DNA of 64,000 nt from Acidobacteriaceae bacterium (GTDB lineage: Bacteria > Acidobacteriota > Terriglobia > Terriglobales > Acidobacteriaceae): assembly GCA_030041045.1 (NCBI GenBank), contig JASHOQ010000048.1:62001-126000 (forward strand), written 5' to 3'. Position numbers and translations under genes: made by a program. Shown in pieces: positions 19,549-27,786 of this stretch. Each line of letters begins with the position of its first letter. Positions within the stretch are counted from its first letter, which is position 1. Under the pieces are notes generated by a model. That model had not been told where the DNA came from. It ran no database searches and was given only the letters and a program-made list of their open reading frames with translations.

Positions 19549-21053
19549 TGCACGCCTCCCGCAAGCAGCGCCCTTACCGCCGGCTCGATCTGGTCGAGCA
19601 GTATGCGCGGATAGAGCCCGACGGCAACCGTGGAGACGGCAAGCAGCGCCACGCCGGCAACCTCAGGCCAGGTCATGGGGTCGAGCTTGTGCGTGTGTTC
19701 GTACTCGAGCACGTGGGGCGCGGGAACGTTGTCGGTAAAGAACGCCTTCTGCAGCGCGCGCCAGGTGTAGGCCACGCCGACCACAATGCCGGCGCCCGCA
19801 GTCACCGTCCACCAGGGTCTCGCGTTCCATGCGCCGGTGAGCACTTGCAGCTCAGCCACGAAGCCGGAAAACCCGGGCAGGCCCATCGACGCGATGCCCG
19901 CGATCACGAAGGCCCACGCGGCAAAGGGCAGACGGCGCGCCAGGTGCATGGTTTCGAGCTCGGCGAATTGGCGCGTGTGCGTGCGGTCGTAGACGATGCG
20001 GCCCACGATGGCGAAGAGCAGGCCGGCGATCACGCCATGCGAGAACATCTGCAGCACCGCGCCGTCGAGGCCTATCTGGTTGAGCGCCATCAGGCCGAGA
20101 AGCACGAAGCCCATGTGGCTCACGCTTGAGTAGCCGATGACGAATTTGAAGTCCGACTGCGCCAGCGCCACCAAGGCGCCGTAGACGATGCCGATCACGG
20201 CGAGCAGCGCAAAGACGCCGCGCCAGGAACCGAGACCAAGGAAAGTGAACCCCCAGGGATCGAGGCCGCGCGGAAAGACGCCCATGGCCACCCTCAGGCA
20301 GCCGTAGGCGCCCAGCTTCATCACCACGCCGGCCAGCAGCATGGACGCGGCCGTGGGTGCGGCCACGTGGCCGGTCGGCGCCCAGGTGTGGAAGGGCCAC
20401 ATGCCGGCGAGAATCGCAAAGCCGACAAACACCAGCGGAAAACACCAGAACTGAAAATGGGCAGAGAAGCCTGCATGCGCCAGATCGGCCAGCGCCGTAG
20501 AGTGACTGCCCGCGGCGGTATACGCCGCGAGCAGGCCGATGAGCACCATCGCTGAGCCCGCGAAAGAGTAAAGCGCGAGCTTCATGGCGCCGTACTCGCG
20601 GCGCGTGGAGCCCCAGATGGCGATGAGGAAGTACTTGGGAACGATGGCGATCTCGTAAAAGACGAAGAGCAGAAAGAAATCGCCGCTCAAAAAGACGCCG
20701 TAAACGCCGCCGATCAGCGCGAGATAGAAAGCAAAGAACTGGTTGGTGCGCAGCTCCACGTTCCAGCTGAAGAGAATGCCGGCCACAGCTGCGATCCCCG
20801 TAAGCAGAACGAGGACTCGGCTAATGCCATCGGCGAGCAGAAGATAATGGATGCCCATTGCCGGCACCCATGCGGCGTCGACGATCACTTCCCTGCCTTG
20901 TCCCATGCCGGAAGCAAAACCTTCAACCGCGATGCCGAGACCGGCAACCGCGACGGCGAGCGCCAGCCAGCGCGCGGCAGCGTTCTTGCCGCGGGGCAGC
21001 AGCGTTTCAGCCAGAGCGCCGGCAAACGAGATGTATATGACGTAGGCCAGCAT
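19545..21053 (-). CDS. nuoM: NADH-quinone oxidoreductase subunit M, second copy
   Basis: Antiporter-like subunit of the NuoM family, 502 residues, the distal of two nuoM genes. The TM5 Glu is kept (Glu134 in VFYEIAIVPKYF), as are the TM8 Lys (Lys246 in VVMKLGAYG) and the TM12 Glu (GFSGFVAELQVL). At the TM7 position, where NuoM normally has Lys in IKVPLFPFHTW, this protein reads AILAGMWPFHTW: the lysine is Leu215. It follows a 116-bp spacer containing a palindromic TA-flanked element and overlaps nuoN by 4 bp. It is probably the additional pump module of a four-pump complex I; how it conducts protons without the TM7 lysine is an open point. Confidence 0.93.
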   Translation of the reverse strand: MLAYVIYISFAGALAETLLPRGKNAAARWLALAVAVAGLGIAVEGFASGMGQGREVIVDAAWVPAMGIHYLLLADGISRVLVLLTGIAAVAGILFSWNVELRTNQFFAFYLALIGGVYGVFLSGDFFLLFVFYEIAIVPKYFLIAIWGSTRREYGAMKLALYSFAGSAMVLIGLLAAYTAAGSHSTALADLAHAGFSAHFQFWCFPLVFVGFAILAGMWPFHTWAPTGHVAAPTAASMLLAGVVMKLGAYGCLRVAMGVFPRGLDPWGFTFLGLGSWRGVFALLAVIGIVYGALVALAQSDFKFVIGYSSVSHMGFVLLGLMALNQIGLDGAVLQMFSHGVIAGLLFAIVGRIVYDRTHTRQFAELETMHLARRLPFAAWAFVIAGIASMGLPGFSGFVAELQVLTGAWNARPWWTVTAGAGIVVGVAYTWRALQKAFFTDNVPAPHVLEYEHTHKLDPMTWPEVAGVALLAVSTVAVGLYPRILLDQIEPAVRALLAGGVQ

Positions 21054-21054
21054 G

Positions 21055-21170
21055 TACAGCGGTTCTCCAGTTCCCGTCAGTCGAAGCCAATTTTCTCAAC
21101 TGGCTTTCGCCCTCAAGCGAAAGCCAGCTCGTACAACGTGCGAAATGCCGCGCACTGGAGAAACGCTCTT
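21055..21170 (+). repeat. Palindromic TA-flanked element, divergent copy (type 3)
   Basis: Starts TACAGCGGTTCTCCAGT and ends ACTGGAGAAACGCTCTT, so the ends are inverted. An internal perfect stem CTGGCTTTCG/CGAAAGCCAG (21100-21109 with 21118-21127) sits where the type-1 elements have GTGGCTTTTTC/GAAAAAGCCAC. The first ~60 positions align to type 1 without gaps, including CGAAGCC and TGGCTTT. It fills the whole nuoM1-nuoM2 gap. It could also act as an RNA stem within the operon message. Confidence 0.65.
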
Positions 21171-22723
21171 CAAAATCTCCAATGCCTGAGCAGGTTCGTC
21201 ACCGTAGGATTCAAGGCGCTCAGAACCAGTTGGGGCACAAGCCCGAGCAAAAGCATGAGCCCGATCACGGGCGCCAGCGCGAGCCACTCGCTCGCATGCA
21301 GATCAGGAAACGCGCGCCAGCGCTCGGGTACAGGCCCGGAGAAAACTTTCTGAATCACGGTGAGAATCACAGCCGCGGTAATGAGCAAACCCAGCACCGA
21401 TACCGTTGCGCTAACCCACGACAAGGGAAAAACGCCGCGAAAGATGAGGAACTCGCCCACGAATCCGTTGAGCCCCGGCAGCCCGAGCGAAGAAAACAAA
21501 GCAATGCCCATGAGCCCGGCAAAGATGGGCGCGGGCTTGCGCAACCCGCCGAAGTCTTCGAGTCCGCGCAGTCCGCCCGTGCGCATCTGCATCATGGCCA
21601 GAAACCAGAACAGCGCCGCCGCGGTAATCCCGTGGTTGAACATCTGCAGAATGACGCCATTGAGCGCCGCGGCCTGGCTGGCCAAAATCGACGTGGGGGC
21701 AGCAGCGCCGGCAGCAGGAATCGCCAGCGCAAAGATGCCGAGCAGGCAGTAGCCCAGGTGGTTGACTGAGGAGTACGCGAAGACGCGCTTCAAATCCTTC
21801 TGCGCGGCGGCAGCCCATGCGCCCAGCACCACCGTGGCCACGGCCAGCACCAGCAGCGGCGTGCGCATGGCCGCAATCTGCACTCCGAAGATGGGCAGCG
21901 CGATGCGCAGCAGGCCGTAGACGCCCATCTTCGACATGGCGCCGGTGAGCAGCATGGTCACGGGCGAGGGCGCTTCGGCATATGCGTCCGGCAGCCAGGT
22001 GTGGAAGGGGACGAGCGGCACTTTGACGGCAAAGCCGGCGAGCGCGCCGATAGCCAGCCACGGCATCACAGCTCCGATGTGCGCGGTGACCAGGTGCGTC
22101 AGAGATCCGTCGGCCGCCATTGCCGCAAGCTGGCTGAAGTCCATGGTGCCGGTCGAGAGAAAGATGGCAAGAAACGCGAGCAGCAGCGCCACGCTCCCCG
22201 CCACCGTGTAGATGAGGAACTGCGTGGCTGCGGGCCCGCGCTTCGGCCCTCCCCAGAGCTTGATGAGGAAGAAAGCGGGAATCAGGCTCAGCTCCCAGAA
22301 CAAAAACCAGTGCAAAAAATTGAGCGCGGTGAAGGAGCCGAAGAGGCCGGCCTGCAGCATCAGCACCAGGCCGTAATAGAGACCGGGCTGATGATGCACG
22401 CGATGCGCCGCGTCGACGGACATAAGCGTGACAATCGACGAAAGCACCAGCATAAGCGCGCCCAGACCGTCAACGCCGAGGTGGTACTCCATGCCGATCG
22501 AGGGCGCCCACGCATGCAGTTCCACCAGGCCCATGGTGCCGTTCAGCGGCAGATGAATCCAGACGACGAGGGCGAACACGAGGCCGATGAGCGTGGTGAA
22601 GAGCGCAATGCCGCGGGCATGCTTGCCGATAAGCAAAGCGAGCGCAGCGCCCAAAAGCGGCAGCACGGTAAGCGCCGTGAGCCAGGGAAATCCGGCTGCC
22701 GTGCCGGCCGCGGCTGGGCTCAT
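21170..22723 (-). CDS. nuoM: NADH-quinone oxidoreductase subunit M, first copy
   Basis: Antiporter-like proton-pumping subunit, 517 residues. It is canonical at the key sites: Glu144 (FLFWELSLIPAFFLIKLWGG), Lys234 (FAVKVPLVPFHTWLPDAYAEAP), the TM8 Lys (AMSKMGVYG) and the TM12 Glu (GLNGFVGEFLI). The first two fall at the same residue numbers as in E. coli NuoM. It overlaps the nuoL stop by 4 bp (22720-22723). Together with the nuoM at 19545 this gives the operon two M subunits that are clearly different in sequence, so the duplication is not recent. Confidence 0.95.
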   Translation of the reverse strand: MSPAAAGTAAGFPWLTALTVLPLLGAALALLIGKHARGIALFTTLIGLVFALVVWIHLPLNGTMGLVELHAWAPSIGMEYHLGVDGLGALMLVLSSIVTLMSVDAAHRVHHQPGLYYGLVLMLQAGLFGSFTALNFLHWFLFWELSLIPAFFLIKLWGGPKRGPAATQFLIYTVAGSVALLLAFLAIFLSTGTMDFSQLAAMAADGSLTHLVTAHIGAVMPWLAIGALAGFAVKVPLVPFHTWLPDAYAEAPSPVTMLLTGAMSKMGVYGLLRIALPIFGVQIAAMRTPLLVLAVATVVLGAWAAAAQKDLKRVFAYSSVNHLGYCLLGIFALAIPAAGAAAPTSILASQAAALNGVILQMFNHGITAAALFWFLAMMQMRTGGLRGLEDFGGLRKPAPIFAGLMGIALFSSLGLPGLNGFVGEFLIFRGVFPLSWVSATVSVLGLLITAAVILTVIQKVFSGPVPERWRAFPDLHASEWLALAPVIGLMLLLGLVPQLVLSALNPTVTNLLRHWRF

Positions 22724-24810
22724 GGCATGCTGCTCCAGAAAAGGACGGCAGCCAAAGCCACCACGGCGATGGCCAGGATGCGGAGATAACTCTGCACGCG
22801 GCCGCTCTCCACGCGCGAGAGCAAACCGCCGCCGGTCGAAATCTCTTCGCAGGCCTTATCGAAACTGCCATCGACTGCGCGAACATCGAACAGTCGATTG
22901 AGATGTGCCCAGAGGCTGGTGATCCGTACCACCAGGCGCACGATTCCTCCCCACAGCCGCCGGTCCATCCAGTCGGTCACGCGCGCCCACCAGAAGTAGA
23001 ACGCAATCACGGTCACGCCGTAGAACTCATCCACATAAAGCCGGTCGCGCAGCCCGGCCCAGAGATGCGGCGCGGCCTTTTCCAGCACGTCGGGCGCCTC
23101 CGGCTTGGGCGACTTGCTGCCGTAGAGCTTCCAGCCCAGCCAAAGACCGAAAAGCACGATGCATGACGACATCGTCATGAGCAAAACCAAACCAGGCTCG
23201 GCAAAGCCGTGAAGGCTGAATGGCGCCGCGTGGTCCTCGAGAAAAGATCGGAACCACGGCCACGCGGGCGTTCCGATGAGGCCGAGGGCCATGGCGAAGA
23301 AGGCGAGGATGGCCAGCGGCCAAAGCATCACGCGCGGGCTCTCATGCGCGTCCTGATGGCCGCGCCAGTAGCCGAAGAAGACGTAGCACACCTGGCGCGT
23401 CATGTAGAACGCCGTGAGCAGCGCGCCGAAGACCAGCAGATAATACGGCCCCTTGATCGCTCCCGTATGCGCGGCTTCAAGGATGCCGTCCTTCGACCAG
23501 AAGCCGGAGAAGAAGATGGGAAAGCCGCAGAGCGCGAGCATGCCGATGGCGTAGGTGATGAAGGTGAAAGGCATGTCCACCTTCAGGCCGCCCATCTTGC
23601 GAATGTCCTGCTCTTCATGGGAACCGTGGATCACCGAGCCCGCGCCCAGGAACAGCAGCGCCTTGAAAAACGCATGCGTGATCAGGTGGAACATGCCCAC
23701 AGCCACGCCGCCCAGGCCGAGGCCGGCCATCATGTAGCCGAGCTGGGAGACGGTCGAGTAAGCGAGGATGCGCTTGATGTCGTTCTGCGCGATGGCGATC
23801 AGCGCAGCGAACACCGCCGTGGCCGCGCCCACCCAGGTGACCACAACCAGCGCGGCCGTGGTACCCGTGGCCTCCGCCGTATGGATCAAGGGAACGCCCG
23901 CCGACATGAGGGGATAAACGCGTGCGATCAAATAGACGCCGGCCGCGACCATGGTGGCCGCATGAATGAGCGCAGACACCGGCGTGGGGCCCTCCATCGC
24001 ATCGGGCAGCCACACATGCAATGGAAGTTGCCCGCTTTTGCCCACCGCACCGCAAAAGATGAGCAGGCCGATGGCGCCGGCCGCGGTCAGCCCGAAAGCC
24101 GCGTGCTGCGCGAGCAAGCCGCCCAGGGCAAGCGGTTCCAGGCAGCCGGCCTCGTGGTTGTAAAAGAGCAGCGTGCCTGTCTGCGCGAAGAGCCAGACGA
24201 TGCCGAGCAGAAAAAAAATGTCGCCGACGCGGGTCGTAATGAAGGCCTTTTTCGCAGCCGCGGCGGCCGAGGGCTTCTGGTACCAGAAGCCAATGAGCAA
24301 GTAAGAGGTCAAGCCGACAAGCTCCCAGCACATGAACAGCAGCAGCAGTGAATTCGCAATCACCACGCCCAGCATGGCGCCGGCAAAGAGTGAAAGGAAG
24401 CAGAAGAAGCGGGTGAAGTTCTCATCGTGCTCCATGTAGCCCACGGAGTAAATGAAGATGAGCAGGCCGACAAAGCTCACCATCACCATCATGATGGCGG
24501 AAAGCGGATCGAGCACCCAGCCGAGATCGACGCCTGTTGCGCCGAAGGTGAACCAGGTAAAGTTGACGGTCTCGCGCACGGCCAGGTGGTTGGTCCATCC
24601 CGCCAGCACGTGGCCGAAGGCGAAGAGCGAGAGCAGAAGTGAAAGGCTGAGCGAGGCAATGGCAAGCGCGGCCGCGGGCTTGCGGCGCGGCTGCTTGAGC
24701 AGCGCAACGATGCCCGAGGCAACCACAGGCAGCGCGGGAACAAGCCACAGGATGCGCGTGACGGGCGCAGCGCCGAGTTGTGGAGTGAAGGCTGCGGCTT
24801 GCTCGATCAA
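22720..24810 (-). CDS. nuoL: NADH-quinone oxidoreductase subunit L (long lateral helix)
   Basis: Distal antiporter-like subunit of complex I, 696 residues. TM5 Glu163 (CWELVGLTSY), TM7 Lys (VGKSGQLPLHVWLPDAMEGPTPVSALIHAATMVAAGVY) and the HxxxH segment are conserved. The C-terminal lateral amphipathic helix (from LYVDEFYG at residue 591 to VQSYLRIL at 679) is ~25 residues longer than I expect for NuoL. The extra length falls between the FYGVTVI and FDVRAVDG blocks, the feature expected if the helix must span a fourth antiporter subunit. The start lies 4 bp after the nuoK stop. Confidence 0.95.
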   Translation of the reverse strand: MIEQAAAFTPQLGAAPVTRILWLVPALPVVASGIVALLKQPRRKPAAALAIASLSLSLLLSLFAFGHVLAGWTNHLAVRETVNFTWFTFGATGVDLGWVLDPLSAIMMVMVSFVGLLIFIYSVGYMEHDENFTRFFCFLSLFAGAMLGVVIANSLLLLFMCWELVGLTSYLLIGFWYQKPSAAAAAKKAFITTRVGDIFFLLGIVWLFAQTGTLLFYNHEAGCLEPLALGGLLAQHAAFGLTAAGAIGLLIFCGAVGKSGQLPLHVWLPDAMEGPTPVSALIHAATMVAAGVYLIARVYPLMSAGVPLIHTAEATGTTAALVVVTWVGAATAVFAALIAIAQNDIKRILAYSTVSQLGYMMAGLGLGGVAVGMFHLITHAFFKALLFLGAGSVIHGSHEEQDIRKMGGLKVDMPFTFITYAIGMLALCGFPIFFSGFWSKDGILEAAHTGAIKGPYYLLVFGALLTAFYMTRQVCYVFFGYWRGHQDAHESPRVMLWPLAILAFFAMALGLIGTPAWPWFRSFLEDHAAPFSLHGFAEPGLVLLMTMSSCIVLFGLWLGWKLYGSKSPKPEAPDVLEKAAPHLWAGLRDRLYVDEFYGVTVIAFYFWWARVTDWMDRRLWGGIVRLVVRITSLWAHLNRLFDVRAVDGSFDKACEEISTGGGLLSRVESGRVQSYLRILAIAVVALAAVLFWSSMP

Positions 24811-24814
24811 ACGC

Positions 24815-25144
24815 TCACCCCTTCATCCGGTTGATCCGGTCGAGGTCGGTGGTCTTGGCGTGGCGATAGATGGAGATGACGAGGCCCAGGCCGACCGCGG
24901 CTTCCGCAGCGGCCACGGCAATCGAGAAGATGGCAAACATCATGCCCGTGAGCGAATCGGGATTGGGGTGCGGTCCATAGCGCCAGAAGGCAATGAAGTT
25001 CAGGTTGGCGGCGTTGAGCATGAGCTCAATGCCGATGAGGACCAGGATGGCATTGCGCCGCGTGAGCGCCCCGGCGAGGCCGATGGCGAAGAGCAGAGCG
25101 GCGACGAGAAGATAGGCTGCGAGCGGCGAAGCAAAGCCCATCAC
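24815..25144 (-). CDS. nuoK: NADH-quinone oxidoreductase subunit K
   Basis: Three-helix membrane subunit of complex I, 109 residues. Conserved Glu residues are visible in IGIELMLNAANLNF (TM2) and AVAAAEAAVGLGLVISIYR (TM3); these form part of the proton pathway linking the quinone site to the antiporter subunits. Its start overlaps the nuoJ stop by 4 bp (25141-25144). Confidence 0.95.
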   Translation of the reverse strand: MMGFASPLAAYLLVAALLFAIGLAGALTRRNAILVLIGIELMLNAANLNFIAFWRYGPHPNPDSLTGMMFAIFSIAVAAAEAAVGLGLVISIYRHAKTTDLDRINRMKG

Positions 25145-25641
25145 CGGGGCCTCTCTTTCTCATGCAGGGCCACAATAACGGCGCCGATGGTGGCTGCGGT
25201 GAGCAGCAAAGCGACAATTTCGAGCGGGAGCACATAGCGTCCCACGAGCGCCACGCCGATGTCGTGCACCGTCACCTGCGGTGCGGCGGAGTCGACGGCG
25301 AGCGCACGCGCGCTTTCGATGATCGACCACCCGAGCACCGCGAACACGGCGGCGGCGATGAGCAGCCCGAGGAGCCAGGTCTTGCTGAAGATTCCCGACG
25401 CAGGCGCTTCCGAGCCGCGCGTGAGCAGGATGGCAAAGACCACGAGAATCGCCACGGCGCCTATGTAAATGAGAATCTGCGCAAAGCCGGCGAACTGCGC
25501 GTCGAGGCGGAGAAAGAGGAGCGCGTGCCCCAAAAAGGCCAGCGTCACCGCAAGCGCGCAGTGCACCGTGTTCTTCAAGAGCACGGCGGCCAGCGCCCCG
25601 CCCAGCGTGAGCGCAGCGATCAAAAAGAAGACCACATGCAT
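25141..25641 (-). CDS. nuoJ: NADH-quinone oxidoreductase subunit J
   Basis: Five-helix membrane subunit, 166 residues. Helices include VVFFLIAALTLGGALAAVLL, LTLAFLGHALLFLRLDAQFAGFAQILIYIGAVAILVVFAILLT (the TM3 region that changes shape in turnover) and LPLEIVALLLTAATIGAVIVA. The 189-bp spacer to nuoH is long for this operon and holds an octamer array. Confidence 0.93.
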   Translation of the reverse strand: MHVVFFLIAALTLGGALAAVLLKNTVHCALAVTLAFLGHALLFLRLDAQFAGFAQILIYIGAVAILVVFAILLTRGSEAPASGIFSKTWLLGLLIAAAVFAVLGWSIIESARALAVDSAAPQVTVHDIGVALVGRYVLPLEIVALLLTAATIGAVIVALHEKERPR

Positions 25642-25717
25642 CAGCCGCGCATCCTTTCGCTGACTGATCGTTGTTTCATACTTCCCTTCCCGGCAGCCAC
25701 TCTTCGTTGGCCCGCTC

Positions 25718-25777
25718 CTACGCTCCCTTGCGCCCTTGCTCCCTCGGTCCCTTGTGCCCTTGTTCCCTTGTTCCCTG
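25718..25777. repeat. Octamer array in the nuoH-nuoJ spacer
   Basis: TTGCGCCC, TTGCTCCC, TCGGTCCC, TTGTGCCC, TTGTTCCC and TTGTTCCC follow in register with an 8-base period. Related in style to the 7-base arrays elsewhere in the operon. Confidence 0.75.
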
Positions 25778-25830
25778 CCGGGGTCCCCGGCGCGCGCTTT
25801 TTGCGTGCAGGGGTGGCTCGTTCCCTGGCT

Positions 25831-27021
25831 TTATTCGGCATAGCGGTAACTCCGCGGACCAATGTGCTTCCTGTGCATGCCCATGCGGCCCATGAATACG
25901 TACGCGCCGGCAAGAATGGCCGCGCAGACCACCCAGCGCAGCCATCCCGCACCCATGAAGCGCCACAGCGCGGTCACCAGCAGGTTGAGCAGCGTGAACG
26001 GCAGCGCAAACTTCCAGGCAAAGTTCATCAGCTGGTCCTGGCGCAGGCGCGGCAGCGTGCCGCGCATCCAGATGAAGATGAAGATGGCGCACATCACCTT
26101 CAAGAAAAACCAGATCCAGGAAGGTATGAAGCCGAGAAACTTGAGCGGCGCCGACCATCCGCCCAGGAACAGCGTGGCGCCCATGCCGGAAAGTGCGAAC
26201 ATGGCCAGGTACTCGGCCACGAAGAAGATCGCAAATTTGAATCCGGAGTACTCGGTGTGATAACCGGCCACAATCTCCGATTCGCCCTCGGGAAGATCGA
26301 AGGGCGAGCGATTGGTTTCCGCGGTCGCGGCAATCGAAAACATGAGAAAGCTCGCCAAACCCCACGGCGTAAAGATGTACCAGTGCGGAAAAATGCCCGT
26401 GTACTGATTCTGCGCGTCGACAATCTCCGTGAGCGAGAGTGAGCCCGCAATCATCACCACGGTCACGCTCGAGAGCAGCAGCGCCACCTCGTAGCTGATC
26501 ATCTGCGCCACCGCGCGCATGGCCCCCAGCATGGAGTACTTGTTGCGGCTCGACCAGCCGGCCATGAAGACGGAAAGCTCCGTGGCCGCGCCCATGGCAA
26601 AAAAGAACAGCAGCCCTGAGTCCATGTCGACCAGCTGCATGTTGCGGCCTACCGGCAGTACGGCAAATCCCATGAACACCGTCACCAGCAGCACCAGCGG
26701 CGCAAGAAAATGCACCATGGCGTCGGCGCGGAAGGGCACCACGTCTTCCTTGGTCAGCGCCTTGATGCCGTCGGCGATGGGCTGAAAAAAACCGTAGGGC
26801 CCCACGCGGTTGGGCCCGAGACGGTTCTGCATGCGCCCCAGCCCCTTGCGCTCAAAGACGGTGGTGAGCGCGAACAGGCCGGGAAAAACCGCCACGATGG
26901 CAATCGCGCCCAGCACCACGCTCGCCGCGGGCCGCAGTGCGCTGGGGAGGAGATGGACGAGCCAGTCGCGCAGCAAAATGAAAATCTGGTCGGCGCCTGT
27001 GACGGCGGAGGTCGAGGCCAT
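25831..27021 (-). CDS. nuoH: NADH-quinone oxidoreductase subunit H
   Basis: Membrane subunit that forms the quinone chamber with NuoB and NuoD. 396 residues, eight or nine helices. Diagnostic segments: FERKGLGRMQNRLGPNRVGPYG with QPIADGIKALTKED, the Glu-rich loop ETNRSPFDLPEGESEIVAGYHTEYSG, and MRGTLPRLRQDQLMNFAWK. It is longer than usual at the N-terminus, with an extra hydrophobic segment before VFERKG. Three bases separate its start from the nuoI stop. Confidence 0.96.
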   Translation of the reverse strand: MASTSAVTGADQIFILLRDWLVHLLPSALRPAASVVLGAIAIVAVFPGLFALTTVFERKGLGRMQNRLGPNRVGPYGFFQPIADGIKALTKEDVVPFRADAMVHFLAPLVLLVTVFMGFAVLPVGRNMQLVDMDSGLLFFFAMGAATELSVFMAGWSSRNKYSMLGAMRAVAQMISYEVALLLSSVTVVMIAGSLSLTEIVDAQNQYTGIFPHWYIFTPWGLASFLMFSIAATAETNRSPFDLPEGESEIVAGYHTEYSGFKFAIFFVAEYLAMFALSGMGATLFLGGWSAPLKFLGFIPSWIWFFLKVMCAIFIFIWMRGTLPRLRQDQLMNFAWKFALPFTLLNLLVTALWRFMGAGWLRWVVCAAILAGAYVFMGRMGMHRKHIGPRSYRYAE

Positions 27022-27024
27022 GGG

Positions 27025-27675
27025 CTACTGACCTCCTGCATCCGGCGGTTTCGGCGCCGGCGTCTCGATCTTGGGTGCGGCAGCCTTCGCCGCCGCATCG
27101 GCGGCAGCCTTCTGCGCGGCTGCCACGGCCGCGGCCTTGGCCTTGGCTTCGGCGGCGCGTTTCTCTTCGGCCAGCCGCGCGTCCACCTCCGCGGCCTCCG
27201 TGGGATGGATCGAGTGGTAGTACTCATTCGATTTTGACAGCTCGCGGCGGTCGAGCAGCAAACCGCCGAAGCGGTCGTCGGTGGCCAGCTCGAACTGCGT
27301 GTCCATCTTGATGGCCTCGAAGGGGCACACCTCGACGCAAATCTGGCAGCTCATGCAGACGGAAATGTCAATGTCGAAACGCGTAGGATAGATCTGCATC
27401 TTGCCTGCGAAATCGGGCTTCTTATCTTTGCTCTTCTCAATGTAGATGCACTTGGGCGGGCATTCTTTCTCGCAGATCTGGCAGGCCACGCAGCGCATGC
27501 CGGCCTCCCAGTCCGAGCCGTCGTACACCAGAAATGGAAACACGCGCGCGTTTTCGGCCGTGGGTATGCGCTGCTCGGGGTACTCGACCGTGGTCAACCG
27601 GTCTTCGGAGACAAAGCTGCCGGCGAAGTTCTTCGCCGTCTCCAGCATGCCCTTGATGATGCCCTCGCCTAACAC
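27025..27675 (-). CDS. nuoI: NADH-quinone oxidoreductase subunit I
   Basis: Hydrophilic subunit with two [4Fe-4S] clusters (N6a, N6b) passing electrons to NuoB. The ligand sets are CVACQICEKECPPKC and CMSCQICVEVCPFEAI, each C-x2-C-x2-C-x3-C/P. 216 residues; the last ~55 are a repetitive Ala/Lys/Glu-rich tail (EEKRAAEAKAKAAAVAAAQ) ending PAPKPPDAGG, absent from most NuoI and probably an extended helix or disordered. Confidence 0.95.
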   Translation of the reverse strand: MLGEGIIKGMLETAKNFAGSFVSEDRLTTVEYPEQRIPTAENARVFPFLVYDGSDWEAGMRCVACQICEKECPPKCIYIEKSKDKKPDFAGKMQIYPTRFDIDISVCMSCQICVEVCPFEAIKMDTQFELATDDRFGGLLLDRRELSKSNEYYHSIHPTEAAEVDARLAEEKRAAEAKAKAAAVAAAQKAAADAAAKAAAPKIETPAPKPPDAGGQ

Positions 27676-27689
27676 TTGAATCCTCCGGA

Positions 27690-27785
27690 TTCAGTGGACA
27701 GTGATCAGTGGTCGGTGATCAGTTTTTGTGCCCGCACGTCAGTCCACGAGCGCCTCGTCCCTATTCCCTAATCCCTATTCCCTGC
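27690..27785. repeat. Heptamer arrays in the nuoD-nuoI spacer
   Basis: AGTGATCAGTGGTC-type units (27691-27722) and CCCTATTCCCTAATCCC-type units (27758-27784), both with a 7-base period. Confidence 0.75.
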
Positions 27786-27786
27786 C

